A stretch of 64,000 bases of DNA from Prolixibacteraceae bacterium (GCA_019856515.1 CP082230.1:3906001-3970000); one strand, 5' to 3'; counted from the first letter of the stretch, positions 26,958 through 36,110 are shown. Numbers and translations are program-made. The notes: generated by a model not told the origin, from the sequence alone.

Positions 26958-29234
26958 ATGATGAGTTCTTCCTTTAAATTAAGTTTTCTTTTTCTATTTT
27001 CAGCCCTACTAGTAGGGTGTCAGGATGTCAAAAAAGAGAAGATAGAATTGAATGTTCTTCCCAAAGTCGCATCTGCAGATATGGGAGATGGATTTTATGT
27101 TGTCCCTAGTGAATTAAGGCTGGCAACCAATACTGCACTTCTGAGGCAAGTTGCTAAAACAGGAGGAGAATTACTTCATGAAGCAACAGGAGTAACTGTT
27201 AAAAGAAGTAAGGAGAACCCTAATATTAAGGTTCGGTTGATTAAAGATAGCCGTTTAAATAACGAAGGCTATCACCTCCAGGTGACTAGTTCGGGCATCG
27301 TGATAGAGGCAAATAAAAAGGAAGGTATTTTATACGGCTTCCAAACGTTGTCTCAATTGATGGAAAAAAGGGACAGCAGTCAGGTAACTATCCCTTGTGT
27401 TAATATTGCAGACACTCCAACATTTGAATATAGGTGTCTTGATCTAGATGTATGTCGCCATTTTTATTCCATAGAAGATCTTAAACGCATCATTAAAGTG
27501 ATGTCGCATATAAAGATGAATAAGCTTGTATTGGAGTTGTCAGATAATGCAGGATGGCGTATCGAAATTAAATCTTATCCTGAGCTTACAAAGGTTGCAG
27601 CATGGAGACCATCTGTTGGTTATCCGTCGAATCAAAAATATGGTATAAATAAAGATGATGGGAAGAAGTATGGTGGTTATTATAAACAATCTGAGTTAAG
27701 AGATTTAGTTCGTTTTGCAAAGAAATTGAATATTGAGATCATTCCTCAGGTAGAGGTATCTAACCATATGAAGGCTGCAGCTAGTGCTTATCCATATTTG
27801 TCTTGTGTTAATTATGATGGTCTTAAAGATAAGGATGTAAAAAAGAGTTATCCAGCCTGTATGGGTAATCCTGAAGTGTTAAAGTTTTGGGACACTGTAA
27901 TTACTGAACTTGGACATGTGTTTGATTCTCCTTTTGTTCATGTTGGTGGTGGTTATATGTCGGCACCTTATGAACAGTTGTGTGAAGGGTGTCATGATCA
28001 TATGAAGGAGCACGGTTTTAAATCAACAGATGAACTTCAGGATCATTTTATGTCGGATATTGAGGAGGTCATATATAAACATGGGAAGAAATTAGTTGGC
28101 TGGAATAAGATTTATAGGTACTCTTCCAACCCTAATTCAATGGCAATGGTGTGGCAGAGTACAGGTGCTGGAAAGCAGAATATTCTACATAAACATCCAA
28201 TAATAATATGTCCTCAAAGAAAATATTCATTAAAGATATCGCAGACTCTGGATGGCTACTCCAAAGCAAAAAGAGGATTGTTAACTCTGAGAGAGGTGTA
28301 TGAATTTGCTCCTAATTTTGATGAGAAAAAGAATAAGGTCGCTGCAAAATATATAAAAGGAGTAGCGGCTCTGTTGTGGACAAATACGTCTCCTGATATT
28401 GATATTGTTAGTTATCGTCTATTTCCTCGACTGTTTGCTATTGCAGAGAGTGGATGGAGTGGTTATGGTGATAAAGATTGGAATGATTTTAACTCTAGGC
28501 AGAAGCTTTTGATACCCTACTTGAAAAGAAATAATTTACGATATGGACATCTTGCTCATAAAGTTGAGTTTCGTACGAAACAACAGCCGAATGGGAAGTT
28601 TGCGCTTACTTTATCTAACGATGCAGATACACAGATACGCTATACTCAAGATGGAAAAGAGCCAACGGTTGAATCGACACTCTACTCTAAACCAATACCG
28701 ATAAGAGGAAAGATGTTAATAAAAGCTTGCTCTTTTTATAAAGATGGTACAAGAGCCAAGGTGTATGGAAAACGATTACAGGAACACAAGGGGTTGATGG
28801 CAAAAACGTCATTTCGTTATATGTATTCAAGTGACCAAGGGATTTTCCGACCTGATGTGTTAGTGGATGGTATTCGAAATGATTTCCAAACAATGGAGAT
28901 GGAGAATATGGATGTAACTCTAGATTTGGGTAAGCGAGTAGAGGTTTTTCGTATCAATACCGATTGGTTGGTTCGTCCGAATAAGTCAGTATTTGAACCG
29001 AAATCGGTTAAATATCTTGTATCAGAAGATGGGATCTCATTTAAGAATATTTTTCATGAAATTTATCCTGCTAATGGACATAAAGAGTTTGTTCAGAGTG
29101 TGGACTGTTTCCCCGGAGGAATGAAAATCCGTTATATTCGTATTATTGGTGAAAACAGACGGAATAATCCTTCTTGGCACAAGTTTTCGGATCGCTATGC
29201 ATGGTTATATCTTGACGAAATAGTCATTGAGTAG
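26958..29234 (+). CDS. GH20-like lipoprotein with degenerate active site (probable pseudo-hexosaminidase)
   Basis: 758 residues. Lipoprotein signal LSFLFLFSALLVGC. Order of parts: GH20 N-terminal domain 2 (about 30-150), GH20 barrel (about 155-510), chitobiase C-terminal beta domain (about 540-620, TQIRYTQDGKEPT), discoidin/CBM32-like domain (about 630-758). The barrel is recognisable (LDLDVCRHFYS, AGWRIEIKSYPELT, FPRLFAIAESGWS), but the catalytic HxGGDE motif reads HVGGGY: Gly332 and Tyr333 replace Asp and Glu. HWHLTDDQGW-type residues read LVLELSDNAGW, GWDE reads GWNK (382-384), and the WxE near the end is WTN (474-476). Beta-N-acetylhexosaminidase activity is therefore unlikely; a sugar-binding role is possible. 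No stop or frameshift is present, so it is not an ordinary pseudogene. Confidence 0.85.
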   Translation: MMSSSFKLSFLFLFSALLVGCQDVKKEKIELNVLPKVASADMGDGFYVVPSELRLATNTALLRQVAKTGGELLHEATGVTVKRSKENPNIKVRLIKDSRLNNEGYHLQVTSSGIVIEANKKEGILYGFQTLSQLMEKRDSSQVTIPCVNIADTPTFEYRCLDLDVCRHFYSIEDLKRIIKVMSHIKMNKLVLELSDNAGWRIEIKSYPELTKVAAWRPSVGYPSNQKYGINKDDGKKYGGYYKQSELRDLVRFAKKLNIEIIPQVEVSNHMKAAASAYPYLSCVNYDGLKDKDVKKSYPACMGNPEVLKFWDTVITELGHVFDSPFVHVGGGYMSAPYEQLCEGCHDHMKEHGFKSTDELQDHFMSDIEEVIYKHGKKLVGWNKIYRYSSNPNSMAMVWQSTGAGKQNILHKHPIIICPQRKYSLKISQTLDGYSKAKRGLLTLREVYEFAPNFDEKKNKVAAKYIKGVAALLWTNTSPDIDIVSYRLFPRLFAIAESGWSGYGDKDWNDFNSRQKLLIPYLKRNNLRYGHLAHKVEFRTKQQPNGKFALTLSNDADTQIRYTQDGKEPTVESTLYSKPIPIRGKMLIKACSFYKDGTRAKVYGKRLQEHKGLMAKTSFRYMYSSDQGIFRPDVLVDGIRNDFQTMEMENMDVTLDLGKRVEVFRINTDWLVRPNKSVFEPKSVKYLVSEDGISFKNIFHEIYPANGHKEFVQSVDCFPGGMKIRYIRIIGENRRNNPSWHKFSDRYAWLYLDEIVIE

Positions 29235-29250
29235 TTGAATACAATAGATC

Positions 29251-29290
29251 AAAAAAAATGCCTGTATTGACTCAATACAGGCATTTTTTT
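29251..29290. terminator. Bidirectional terminator between convergent genes
   Basis: AAAAATGCCTGTATTGA and TCAATACAGGCATTTTT form a near-perfect palindrome with A-run on one side and T-run on the other (29251-29270, 29272-29290). It can end both the GH20-like gene and the minus-strand lipoprotein gene. Confidence 0.92.
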
Positions 29291-29317
29291 TGATCTACTG
29301 TTGTTTGAAATGATTGG

Positions 29318-29911
29318 CTACTGTTGTTGTACAATAAAAATGGATTGAACTACAGGCTCCGCTTTTTTTAGGATCTCATTGTTTGTTGAGATACCTTTAT
29401 CTCCAATTAGTTTCATGTAGTCATTTCCAACTTCTTTTGTAAGTTCAAATTGGAATCCAATTTTAGCATCGTTTAAAGTCCCTTTCCCCCAATCAGTGAC
29501 TGTTCCTGCTAAGTCCCTGTCGATTTCGTAGCCCATTATTTTGAATGACGCACCATTGATCTTCTCTACTTCACTTAATGTTGTGCCGATATGAATTCCA
29601 TCTTTGGTTTTCCATTCTGAATTTTTGTTATCTGTTTTGATAATGACAGGTTTTACTTTTTTTGATGTCTGCCAAGTGATATGGATGTTGTTATTGGCAT
29701 TTTTAAATAGAACTTCTGTGCCCAGAGCTCCTGTGCCTTCGTCCATCGTCTCTTTTAAACTTTTATCCCCATAAAGTTTTACTAGTTGTTCGTGGGTTGT
29801 TTGTAGTGTTACTTGCCCAATCTGGTTGTGTGTGATAATAAATGTCTCTTTTTTATTACAAGAAAAGAGTCCGATGCATAGACATGCCAATAGAAATGTA
29901 ATTTTTTTCAT
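29318..29911 (-). CDS. Hypothetical lipoprotein
   Basis: 197 residues. Signal MKKITFLLACLCIGLFSC with lipobox Cys18, then KKET. The remainder is a soluble mixed alpha/beta protein with two repeats of a possible motif: IGQVTLQTTHEQLVKLYG early and DGIHIGTTLSEVEKINGASF near the middle, the pattern of a domain that occurs twice. I do not recognise a family. It sits between the GH20-like gene (convergent) and endonuclease I (same strand, separated by a terminator), so it is probably a single-gene unit. Function unknown. Confidence 0.75.
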   Translation of the reverse strand: MKKITFLLACLCIGLFSCNKKETFIITHNQIGQVTLQTTHEQLVKLYGDKSLKETMDEGTGALGTEVLFKNANNNIHITWQTSKKVKPVIIKTDNKNSEWKTKDGIHIGTTLSEVEKINGASFKIMGYEIDRDLAGTVTDWGKGTLNDAKIGFQFELTKEVGNDYMKLIGDKGISTNNEILKKAEPVVQSIFIVQQQ

Positions 29912-29959
29912 CTGTGATATTTATTTAAATTATAATATAGGGGGATAAGTGCAAAGTAG

Positions 29960-29990
29960 AAAAAAAAAGGGACCCATTGTAGGGTCCCAA
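29960..29990 (-). terminator. Terminator of the endonuclease gene
   Basis: GGGACCC (29969-29975), 6-base loop, GGGTCCC (29982-29988); on the minus strand it is followed by a run of nine T residues. Confidence 0.88.
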
Positions 29991-30017
29991 GTGAATTATT
30001 TAATTGTAAGGTTGTTT

Positions 30018-31880
30018 TTATCTCTTAATAAACTTCTTTACAGTTATTTTCCCGCTGGATGTATATAATTTCACTATATATACTCCTGCGTTAAGTGTAT
30101 TAAGGTCTATTTTTTGATCTTGAATTTGTAATGCTCGTTGTTTTACAACCATCCCCATGATATTGTATATCTCAAGTTTTGTGAATTGAGTATCTTGGGT
30201 ATTATTCTGTATCTGAATAAACTCTGCTGCTGGGTTTGGATGAATATAGACCTTACTTGCTAATGTGAGATCATTAACATCTGTTGTTTTGTTTGTCTCT
30301 CCAGTGACTTCTAAACGGTCAATTTGCCACCATGATGTTTCACCATTGCCTGTTCCAGAGGTAACATAGTGTATTGCAATGAACAGTTTAGTATGATCAT
30401 TTGATGGTATATTACCTGATTGGATATCTCTTTTCCAAGTATTAGAATTCGCTGAAGGATAGTCAAGATTTAGCTCTATCCATGTGCCATTTTCTGATGG
30501 ATTGCCCTCGTTGTAGTCATATGAATAAAGAATCTTAAATGGCTGTGAATTTCCACCGTCTGCATATTTGGTCCATAGATCAGTTGTAATGTTAAAGTTC
30601 ATAACATTGCTGATGTCTATCTCTTTAGATATGTACCATAGGTCCGCTGGTTCAGGACCTCTATGGGCATTAAAGGCAAGAACTGTATTTTTGTAGATGT
30701 ATGGTGTTTTTGAATTTGTATTTTTGTACAGTGTCATGGTAGTACTACCATTGAACTCTTCATTAAATAATGAAAGAGGTAATAGGTCACTGTTCTTAAT
30801 ACTATTCACTGTACTGGTAGTTTTTTTATCTTTATTATCTACTAATTCGATTTTAAAGAATACCTCTTTCAATTTTGCATCTACATTAAGAGGATAGTTA
30901 TTTTGATCATTCTTGGTGATAACTTCTACATTCGAAAGATCATCTTTTGTAGATCCCCAGTATAGTTTCATTGACTTGACGCCGTTAGGACATTCAAACT
31001 CTGTGTGGATTGTGATTTTACCCGTTTTGAATGATTGAGGCTCGGTTGTCGTTGTGGTGAAATATGGCTCATCTGTTGTCCATATCATCTCAACATATTC
31101 CGGATGGTCAATAAATGGATTACGGTTTTCTTGAACCTTATAAACATTGTTATTTCTGTCTATCTCGCGCTTGCTGACAGGGTCTTGTTTGTTCCATTTT
31201 AGAAGGACTTTAATAAACCATGGTTTAAACGAAGGGAACTCTTTTCCCGTTAGTACTGAACCTCCTTTTGCATTCCAACTAGAAATTTTGTCATTGTAGC
31301 AGGTAGACATATATAGATAACTACGTGCAATATCACCTTTGTACTCATCAATAGGTTCAAAAACGATTCCAGTGTATCCTTCATCTGCACATGTACCAAT
31401 TTTTGAACCGTTCGTTGTTGTTGTTGTTGCATTCTTTACATCTCCATGTGGATAACTTCCTCTAAGGTTGTTTACTTTGATGTCTGTTGGATATACATGG
31501 AAGAAGTCATTTCTCATAGGAGATTTTTTCCCGAACCAACTTTGGGGTACGATGTGTTCTCTATTATATCCTTCGCCCTCATTTTTTGCAGAGGCTCCAG
31601 ATTGATTAAAAGAGTACAGATATTTAGGTTTTCCGTTTGGAATGTCTGAATACATATCCAAGACTTTGCTCGGATCGTCTGTACGTGCATCGGTCTCAGG
31701 ATAATATGTCAGAAGTCCACCATATCCATTATCCTTATGGGTTTTGATGATGTTATGAAGTGCCAGTTTTAATTCTTGTCCACTTTTACCGTCTGCCGTT
31801 TTATAGTATCCTGCAGGAATCTGACCAAAGGATAGTGATGCGACTAATAATGAAATAAATAAAGTAAAGGTCCTAATCAT
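30018..31880 (-). CDS. Secreted endonuclease I family nuclease with T9SS sorting domain
   Basis: 620 residues. Signal peptide LFISLLVASLSFGQ. The endonuclease I (EndA/NucM, beta-beta-alpha-metal) domain spans about 30-270; its catalytic motif is NREHIVPQSWF with His109, followed by NDFFHVYPTD and NNLRGSYPHGDV. The middle (about 370-535) looks like a cleaved-adhesin or jelly-roll domain (WWQIDRLEVTG). The C-terminal 80 residues are a type A T9SS sorting domain (YIHPNPAAEF, GVYIVKLYTSSG, KKFIKR). Expected to degrade extracellular DNA or RNA for nutrients after export by T9SS. Preceded by a TAnnTTTG box (31914-31921) within a short inverted repeat. Confidence 0.92.
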   Translation of the reverse strand: MIRTFTLFISLLVASLSFGQIPAGYYKTADGKSGQELKLALHNIIKTHKDNGYGGLLTYYPETDARTDDPSKVLDMYSDIPNGKPKYLYSFNQSGASAKNEGEGYNREHIVPQSWFGKKSPMRNDFFHVYPTDIKVNNLRGSYPHGDVKNATTTTTNGSKIGTCADEGYTGIVFEPIDEYKGDIARSYLYMSTCYNDKISSWNAKGGSVLTGKEFPSFKPWFIKVLLKWNKQDPVSKREIDRNNNVYKVQENRNPFIDHPEYVEMIWTTDEPYFTTTTTEPQSFKTGKITIHTEFECPNGVKSMKLYWGSTKDDLSNVEVITKNDQNNYPLNVDAKLKEVFFKIELVDNKDKKTTSTVNSIKNSDLLPLSLFNEEFNGSTTMTLYKNTNSKTPYIYKNTVLAFNAHRGPEPADLWYISKEIDISNVMNFNITTDLWTKYADGGNSQPFKILYSYDYNEGNPSENGTWIELNLDYPSANSNTWKRDIQSGNIPSNDHTKLFIAIHYVTSGTGNGETSWWQIDRLEVTGETNKTTDVNDLTLASKVYIHPNPAAEFIQIQNNTQDTQFTKLEIYNIMGMVVKQRALQIQDQKIDLNTLNAGVYIVKLYTSSGKITVKKFIKR

Positions 31881-31909
31881 ATGAAATAGTTTTTAAGGAT
31901 TTGTAACTA

Positions 31910-31938
31910 CAGTCAAAGTTAGTTGTTGTATTTGACTG
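31910..31938 (-). promoter_or_regulatory. -7 element of endonuclease gene inside an inverted repeat
   Basis: CAAAGTTA (31914-31921) is TAACTTTG on minus. It overlaps the left arm of a perfect 8-bp inverted repeat, CAGTCAAA (31910-31917) and TTTGACTG (31931-31938), with a 13-base spacer. The position suggests a repressor operator, though this is inference. Confidence 0.45.
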
Positions 31939-32241
31939 TAATATATTGTGTGTATTAATTAAATAAGGTTAAATTATTAATAAAGGGGAACAAATGTAAT
32001 CACCTTCTATTTTTTATCATGTGACTTTCGTCATTTGGAATCGGTTATGGGGTTAATTTGAGTGCTATTTTTAAACAGTATAAATTGTGTTTTGTGATTA
32101 TATTTAAAAACATTATGTCATGCTTGAACATATATAAAGCATTGGTGTTCAGTTATTAGTATTGGTTGTGGTCAAGGTGCTTTTATGATAGTGAATATTA
32201 TATAGTATAAGAAAAAAGCATCTTATATTCTTTTATTGAAA
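31939..32241. other. Divergent intergenic region
   Basis: About 300 bases between the endonuclease gene and the cyd operon. AT-rich, no gene. Promoters for both directions lie at its edges. Confidence 0.5.
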
Positions 32242-32249
32242 TAAGTTTG
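32242..32249 (+). promoter_or_regulatory. -7 promoter element for the cyd operon
   Basis: TAAGTTTG matches TAnnTTTG, placing transcription start near 32256 and leaving about 23 bases before the DUF4492 start codon. No convincing -33 box. Confidence 0.5.
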
Positions 32250-32278
32250 TATTTTCACGGAATAAGAGTGAATTTAAA

Positions 32279-32512
32279 ATGAAACACATGAATATATTTA
32301 AACGAGTTTTTCAATTTTATTATCAAGGATTTAAATCTATGACTTGGGGAAAACAGGCATGGGCGGTAATTCTTGTGAAGTTGTTTGTAATGTTTTTTGT
32401 GTTGAAGTTATTTTTCTTCCCCAATAAATTAAATACAGAGTTTACTACTGATCAGGAGCGAAGCTCTCATGTAATTGATAATTTGACAAACATTCAAACA
32501 GATAATAAATAA
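32279..32512 (+). CDS. DUF4492 small membrane protein, cytochrome bd-associated
   Basis: 77 residues with one membrane helix (about 29-47, AVILVKLFVMFFVLKLFFF) after an amphipathic segment (FKRVFQFYYQGFKSMTWGKQ). This matches DUF4492, a small protein typically encoded directly before cydA in Bacteroidota and some Campylobacterota. Its stop codon overlaps the cydA start (TAATG), implying translational coupling. It is likely an accessory or assembly factor of the bd oxidase; exact role unknown. Confidence 0.85.
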   Translation: MKHMNIFKRVFQFYYQGFKSMTWGKQAWAVILVKLFVMFFVLKLFFFPNKLNTEFTTDQERSSHVIDNLTNIQTDNK

Positions 32513-34071
32513 TGATTGAGACTTTAGACTTATCGACAGTAGACTGGTCGAGAGCCCAGTTTGCACTTACAGCTATGTATCACTGGCTGTTTGTTCCATT
32601 AACTCTTGGTATTACGTTTCTTTTGGCTATAATGGAAACGATTTACTATAAGACAGGCAATGAGAAATGGAAGAAAGCAACTATATTTTGGATGAAGTTG
32701 TTCGGTATAAACTTTGCTATTGGGGTATCTACAGGTATCATCTTAGAGTTTGAGTTTGGAACGAACTGGTCCAACTATTCTTGGTTTGTTGGAGATATTT
32801 TTGGTGCTCCGTTGGCTATTGAAGGTATGTTGGCTTTCTTCATGGAGTCCACTTTTATTGCAGTGATGTTCTTTGGATGGAACAAAGTAAGTAAGGGGTA
32901 TCACTTAGCCGCAACTTGGTTGACAGCGATTGGTGCTAACCTTTCTGCATTATGGATATTAATTGCTAACGCATGGATGCAGAATCCTGTAGGAATGCAA
33001 TTTAATCCAGACACCGCACGAAATGAGATGGTTAATTTTTGGGATGTGGCTTTGAGTCCAATGGCTGCCAATAAAGTTGTTCACACTATCGGTTCAGGAT
33101 TGGTTACAGGAAGCATCTTTATTTTAGGTATTTCATGTTGGTTCTTGTTGAGAAAAAGAGAGATTGGTTTTGCGAAGCGAAGTATCTTAGTTGCTAGTAT
33201 CTTTGGATTGATCAGTTCTCTATTTTTAGCTGCAACTGGTGATGGATCGGGCCAGATGGTTGCGAAACACCAGCCGATGAAGTTTGCTGCAATGGAAGGG
33301 TTGTATCGTGGGCAAGAAGGTGCTCCTCTGATTGCTTTAGGAGTTCTATCTAACGATAAGGTCAAGGATCACTCTACACGTGATGCTGATAAGTTTGCTT
33401 TTAAGCTAGAGATTCCAAAAGGGGGTTCTATGTTGGCTTTTCATGATGCCAATGCTTATGTTCCTGGCGTATATGATATTTTAGATGGTGTTCCTGAAAG
33501 AGGTATGCTATCGACAACGGAAAAGATAGAGAGAGGTCGTGAGGCAATTCTTACACTGAAAGAGTATAAGAAGGCGAAGCGCTCGAAGAAGACTGAGGAG
33601 GCAGCGGTATTAAGAGATAAATTTATGAGTAAGTCTTTTCAGGAGAATTACTTTAAATATTTTGGATACGGTTATTTTAAAAACCCAGAAGACATTATTC
33701 CTAACGTACCGTTGGTATTCTATAGTTTCCATATTATGGTTGCTTTAGGTAGTTTCTTTATTGTACTATTTGGTTTGGCACTGTTCCTTTCATTAAAAGG
33801 ACAAATAACGAAGCATAAATGGTTTTACTATTTGTCGCTTCTTTCATTGCCTTTGGTGTATGTTGCAGGAGAGGCTGGTTGGGTTGTTGCAGAAGTGGGA
33901 CGTCAACCTTGGGTGATTCAAGACCTAATGCCTACCATTGCAGCTGTAACGAATATTGATTCGAGTGCAGTGGTGGTGACATTCTGTCTTTTTGCAATAG
34001 TGTTTACATTCTTGCTGATTGCAGAGATAATGATTATGGTTAAGCAAATTAAAATTGGCCCTAAGCAGTAG
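32512..34071 (+). CDS. cydA: Cytochrome bd ubiquinol oxidase subunit I
   Basis: 519 residues with about nine membrane helices. The haem b595 ligand His is in AMYHWLFVPLTLG near the N-terminus. NKVVHTIGSGLVTGS carries the b558 His and FYSFHIMVALGSFF includes the b558 Met region. GRQPWVIQDLMPT is the family signature. It reduces oxygen to water with electrons from quinol, generating proton motive force without pumping; high oxygen affinity suits micro-oxic growth or oxygen detoxification. Second gene of the operon DUF4492-cydA-cydB-small ORF. Confidence 0.97.
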   Translation: MIETLDLSTVDWSRAQFALTAMYHWLFVPLTLGITFLLAIMETIYYKTGNEKWKKATIFWMKLFGINFAIGVSTGIILEFEFGTNWSNYSWFVGDIFGAPLAIEGMLAFFMESTFIAVMFFGWNKVSKGYHLAATWLTAIGANLSALWILIANAWMQNPVGMQFNPDTARNEMVNFWDVALSPMAANKVVHTIGSGLVTGSIFILGISCWFLLRKREIGFAKRSILVASIFGLISSLFLAATGDGSGQMVAKHQPMKFAAMEGLYRGQEGAPLIALGVLSNDKVKDHSTRDADKFAFKLEIPKGGSMLAFHDANAYVPGVYDILDGVPERGMLSTTEKIERGREAILTLKEYKKAKRSKKTEEAAVLRDKFMSKSFQENYFKYFGYGYFKNPEDIIPNVPLVFYSFHIMVALGSFFIVLFGLALFLSLKGQITKHKWFYYLSLLSLPLVYVAGEAGWVVAEVGRQPWVIQDLMPTIAAVTNIDSSAVVVTFCLFAIVFTFLLIAEIMIMVKQIKIGPKQ

Positions 34072-34092
34072 GCTGTATAATATTTATAGATT

Positions 34093-35229
34093 ATGTTAGG
34101 ATTCTTATCGTATAGTTTTTTACAACATTATTGGTGGGCCATCATCTCTTTGTTGGCGAGTCTATTGGTTTTCTTGCTTTTTGTTCAAGGTGGTCAGTCG
34201 ATGATCTTCTCTTTTGCAAAAAATGAGACTGAGAAGACTTTGTTGATTAATGCATTAGGTCGAAAGTGGGAGTTTACCTTTACAACATTAGTTACTTTTG
34301 GTGGAGCCTTTTTTGCATCGTTCCCATTGTTCTACTCTACAAGTTTTGGAGGTGCTTATTGGGCATGGATGGCGCTACTATTTTGCTTTATTATCCAAGC
34401 GGTATCGTATGAGTTTCGTAAACGACCAAATAACTTCTTAGGTAGTCGTACGTTTGAGGTTTTTTTGTTTATCAATGGCGCATTGGCCCCACTATTGATT
34501 GGTGTCGTGGTTGGAACATTCTTCACCGGAGCTAATTTTAAATTGGATGAGATGAACTTCTCTTCATGGGAACATCCTATGCGTGGTTTGGAGGCTGTAT
34601 TTAACTACATTAATGTGTCATTAGGATTGGCAGTGGTGTTCTTAGCTCGAGTATTGGCATTACACTATTTCATGAATAGTATTAGTTATGATGGTTTTAT
34701 CTCTAGATATAGAAAAGCTATTGTCGTTAACTCCGCACTGTTCTTACTGTTCTTTTTGACATTTTTAATCTCGATTCTTTTTATTGATGGAAGAGCTTAT
34801 GATGCTGCCGGGGTTGTCTCTATTGTACCAAATAAGTATTTGTTAAACTTACTGGAGATGCCAATAAACACTGTGGCATTATTGGTTGGAGTGGTACTGG
34901 TGCTTTGGGGGATTATTAAATCGATTCGATTTCCAGAGAAGCAGAAGGCGATTTGGTTCTCTGGAGTAGGAACCGTTTTGACGGTATTTGCACTTTTTAT
35001 ATTAGCTGGATATAATAATACATGTTATTATCCATCAAATGTAGATATGCAATCGTCGTTGAGTATTCAAAGTAGCTGTTCTTCGGAGTATACCTTAACT
35101 GTAATGAGCTGGGTCTCTTTAATTGTTCCTTTTGTAGTCGCTTATATTTTCTATGCTTGGAGAGCAATAAATAAGAAAGATATTACAGAGGCTGAGGTTT
35201 CTGAGCACGGAGATACTCATATTTACTAA
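34093..35229 (+). CDS. cydB: Cytochrome bd ubiquinol oxidase subunit II
   Basis: 378 residues, standard size. Starts FLSYSFLQHYWWAIISLLASLLVFLLFVQGGQS, the usual first helix with the conserved QGGQ-type turn. About eight hydrophobic helices follow, including YYPSNVDMQSSLSIQSSCS near the last helix, also typical. It forms the oxidase with CydA and stabilises the haems. Begins 21 bases after cydA and is followed 19 bases later by a 37-codon membrane-peptide ORF. Confidence 0.96.
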   Translation: MLGFLSYSFLQHYWWAIISLLASLLVFLLFVQGGQSMIFSFAKNETEKTLLINALGRKWEFTFTTLVTFGGAFFASFPLFYSTSFGGAYWAWMALLFCFIIQAVSYEFRKRPNNFLGSRTFEVFLFINGALAPLLIGVVVGTFFTGANFKLDEMNFSSWEHPMRGLEAVFNYINVSLGLAVVFLARVLALHYFMNSISYDGFISRYRKAIVVNSALFLLFFLTFLISILFIDGRAYDAAGVVSIVPNKYLLNLLEMPINTVALLVGVVLVLWGIIKSIRFPEKQKAIWFSGVGTVLTVFALFILAGYNNTCYYPSNVDMQSSLSIQSSCSSEYTLTVMSWVSLIVPFVVAYIFYAWRAINKKDITEAEVSEHGDTHIY

Positions 35230-35248
35230 CGAATTAAATGTGTTGATC

Positions 35249-35362
35249 ATGTATACAAGTTCAATATTATGGTTGCTGTCAGTTCCAGTGGTAATTACGG
35301 TGGCCTATCAGATAATAAAGATTATAGCTGTGAGGTATGAAGATACTTTTACAGATGAATAA
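35249..35362 (+). CDS. CydX-like single-helix small subunit (37 residues)
   Basis: ATG at 35249 opens a 37-codon frame: MYTSSILWLLSVPVVITVAY, then a further hydrophobic stretch QIIKIIAV and an acidic, charged end (RYEDTFTDE). One membrane helix with acidic C-terminus, and position directly after cydB, parallel CydX of Proteobacteria (also 37 residues), which stabilises the bd oxidase haems. No sequence identity to CydX is claimed. It lies between cydB and the operon terminator, so it would be co-transcribed. Confidence 0.65.
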   Translation: MYTSSILWLLSVPVVITVAYQIIKIIAVRYEDTFTDE

Positions 35363-35364
35363 AT

Positions 35365-35395
35365 AAAAAAGCGGGTTTAAGGACCCGCTTTTTTT
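35365..35395. terminator. Bidirectional terminator after the cyd operon
   Basis: AAAAAAGCGGGT (35365-35376) with ACCCGCTTTTTT (35383-35394): GC-rich stem with A-run and T-run. It ends the cyd transcript and touches the stop codon of the convergent queuosine transporter gene. Confidence 0.93.
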
Positions 35396-36110
35396 ATCTC
35401 AGTGTTTCATCATAAATGAAACTGTTCTTCTTCTTAATGCGTCTTGCTAGATATACAAATGGGGTGTCTGCCGCTGCAACGACCCATTTGAGTACATAGG
35501 TTGATATAAAAATCTGTAATAGGTCATTGTTAGAGAAGACACCATAGAATGCTGCAACGGTAAAAAATCCACTATCTATTAGTTGTGATACCATTGTTGA
35601 GAGGTTGTTGCGTATCCACAACTGATTATCCTTGGGAAAATATCTTCTCCAGAAATGGAATGCCCATACATCATGTCTTTGTGATATGATGTAAGATATC
35701 AGGCTCGCAATGGCAATACGAGGCATGAGTTTAAATATCATAGACAGAGACTCGTGTGTCTTTTCAGACATGGTATCTCCAGTCAAGGGGGTGAATAGGA
35801 GTGCTAAATTCATCAGTATCACCATGGAGATAAGGCTGAAGAAACCTATCCATACTGCTTGATTGGCATCTCTTTTTCCATAGTTCTCGGAGAGGATATC
35901 CGTAACTAAAAAGGAGGAGGCATAAACAATGTTCCCTAAAGTTGCGACCATTCCAAATAGGTGTACCGTTTGCATTACTTGAATGTTGGCGATGATCGTA
36001 GAGATCGGTATCCATACAAGTAGTCCTCTTCTACCGAATATTTTATAGGCAAGAACGATTAAAATAAAATTGGCTAGTAACATCACTAACCACATTATAG
36101 CATTATTCAT
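35394..36110 (-). CDS. Queuosine precursor transporter (VUT/YhhQ family)
   Basis: 238 residues, six or more membrane segments. Family landmarks: VYASSFLVTDILSENYGKRDA, SQRHDVWAFHFWR, and LSTMVSQLIDSGFFTVAAF. YhhQ-family proteins import 7-cyano- or 7-aminomethyl-7-deazaguanine for queuosine tRNA modification. No queuosine synthesis gene is adjacent, consistent with salvage. Convergent with the cyd operon. Confidence 0.88.
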   Translation of the reverse strand: MNNAIMWLVMLLANFILIVLAYKIFGRRGLLVWIPISTIIANIQVMQTVHLFGMVATLGNIVYASSFLVTDILSENYGKRDANQAVWIGFFSLISMVILMNLALLFTPLTGDTMSEKTHESLSMIFKLMPRIAIASLISYIISQRHDVWAFHFWRRYFPKDNQLWIRNNLSTMVSQLIDSGFFTVAAFYGVFSNNDLLQIFISTYVLKWVVAAADTPFVYLARRIKKKNSFIYDETLR

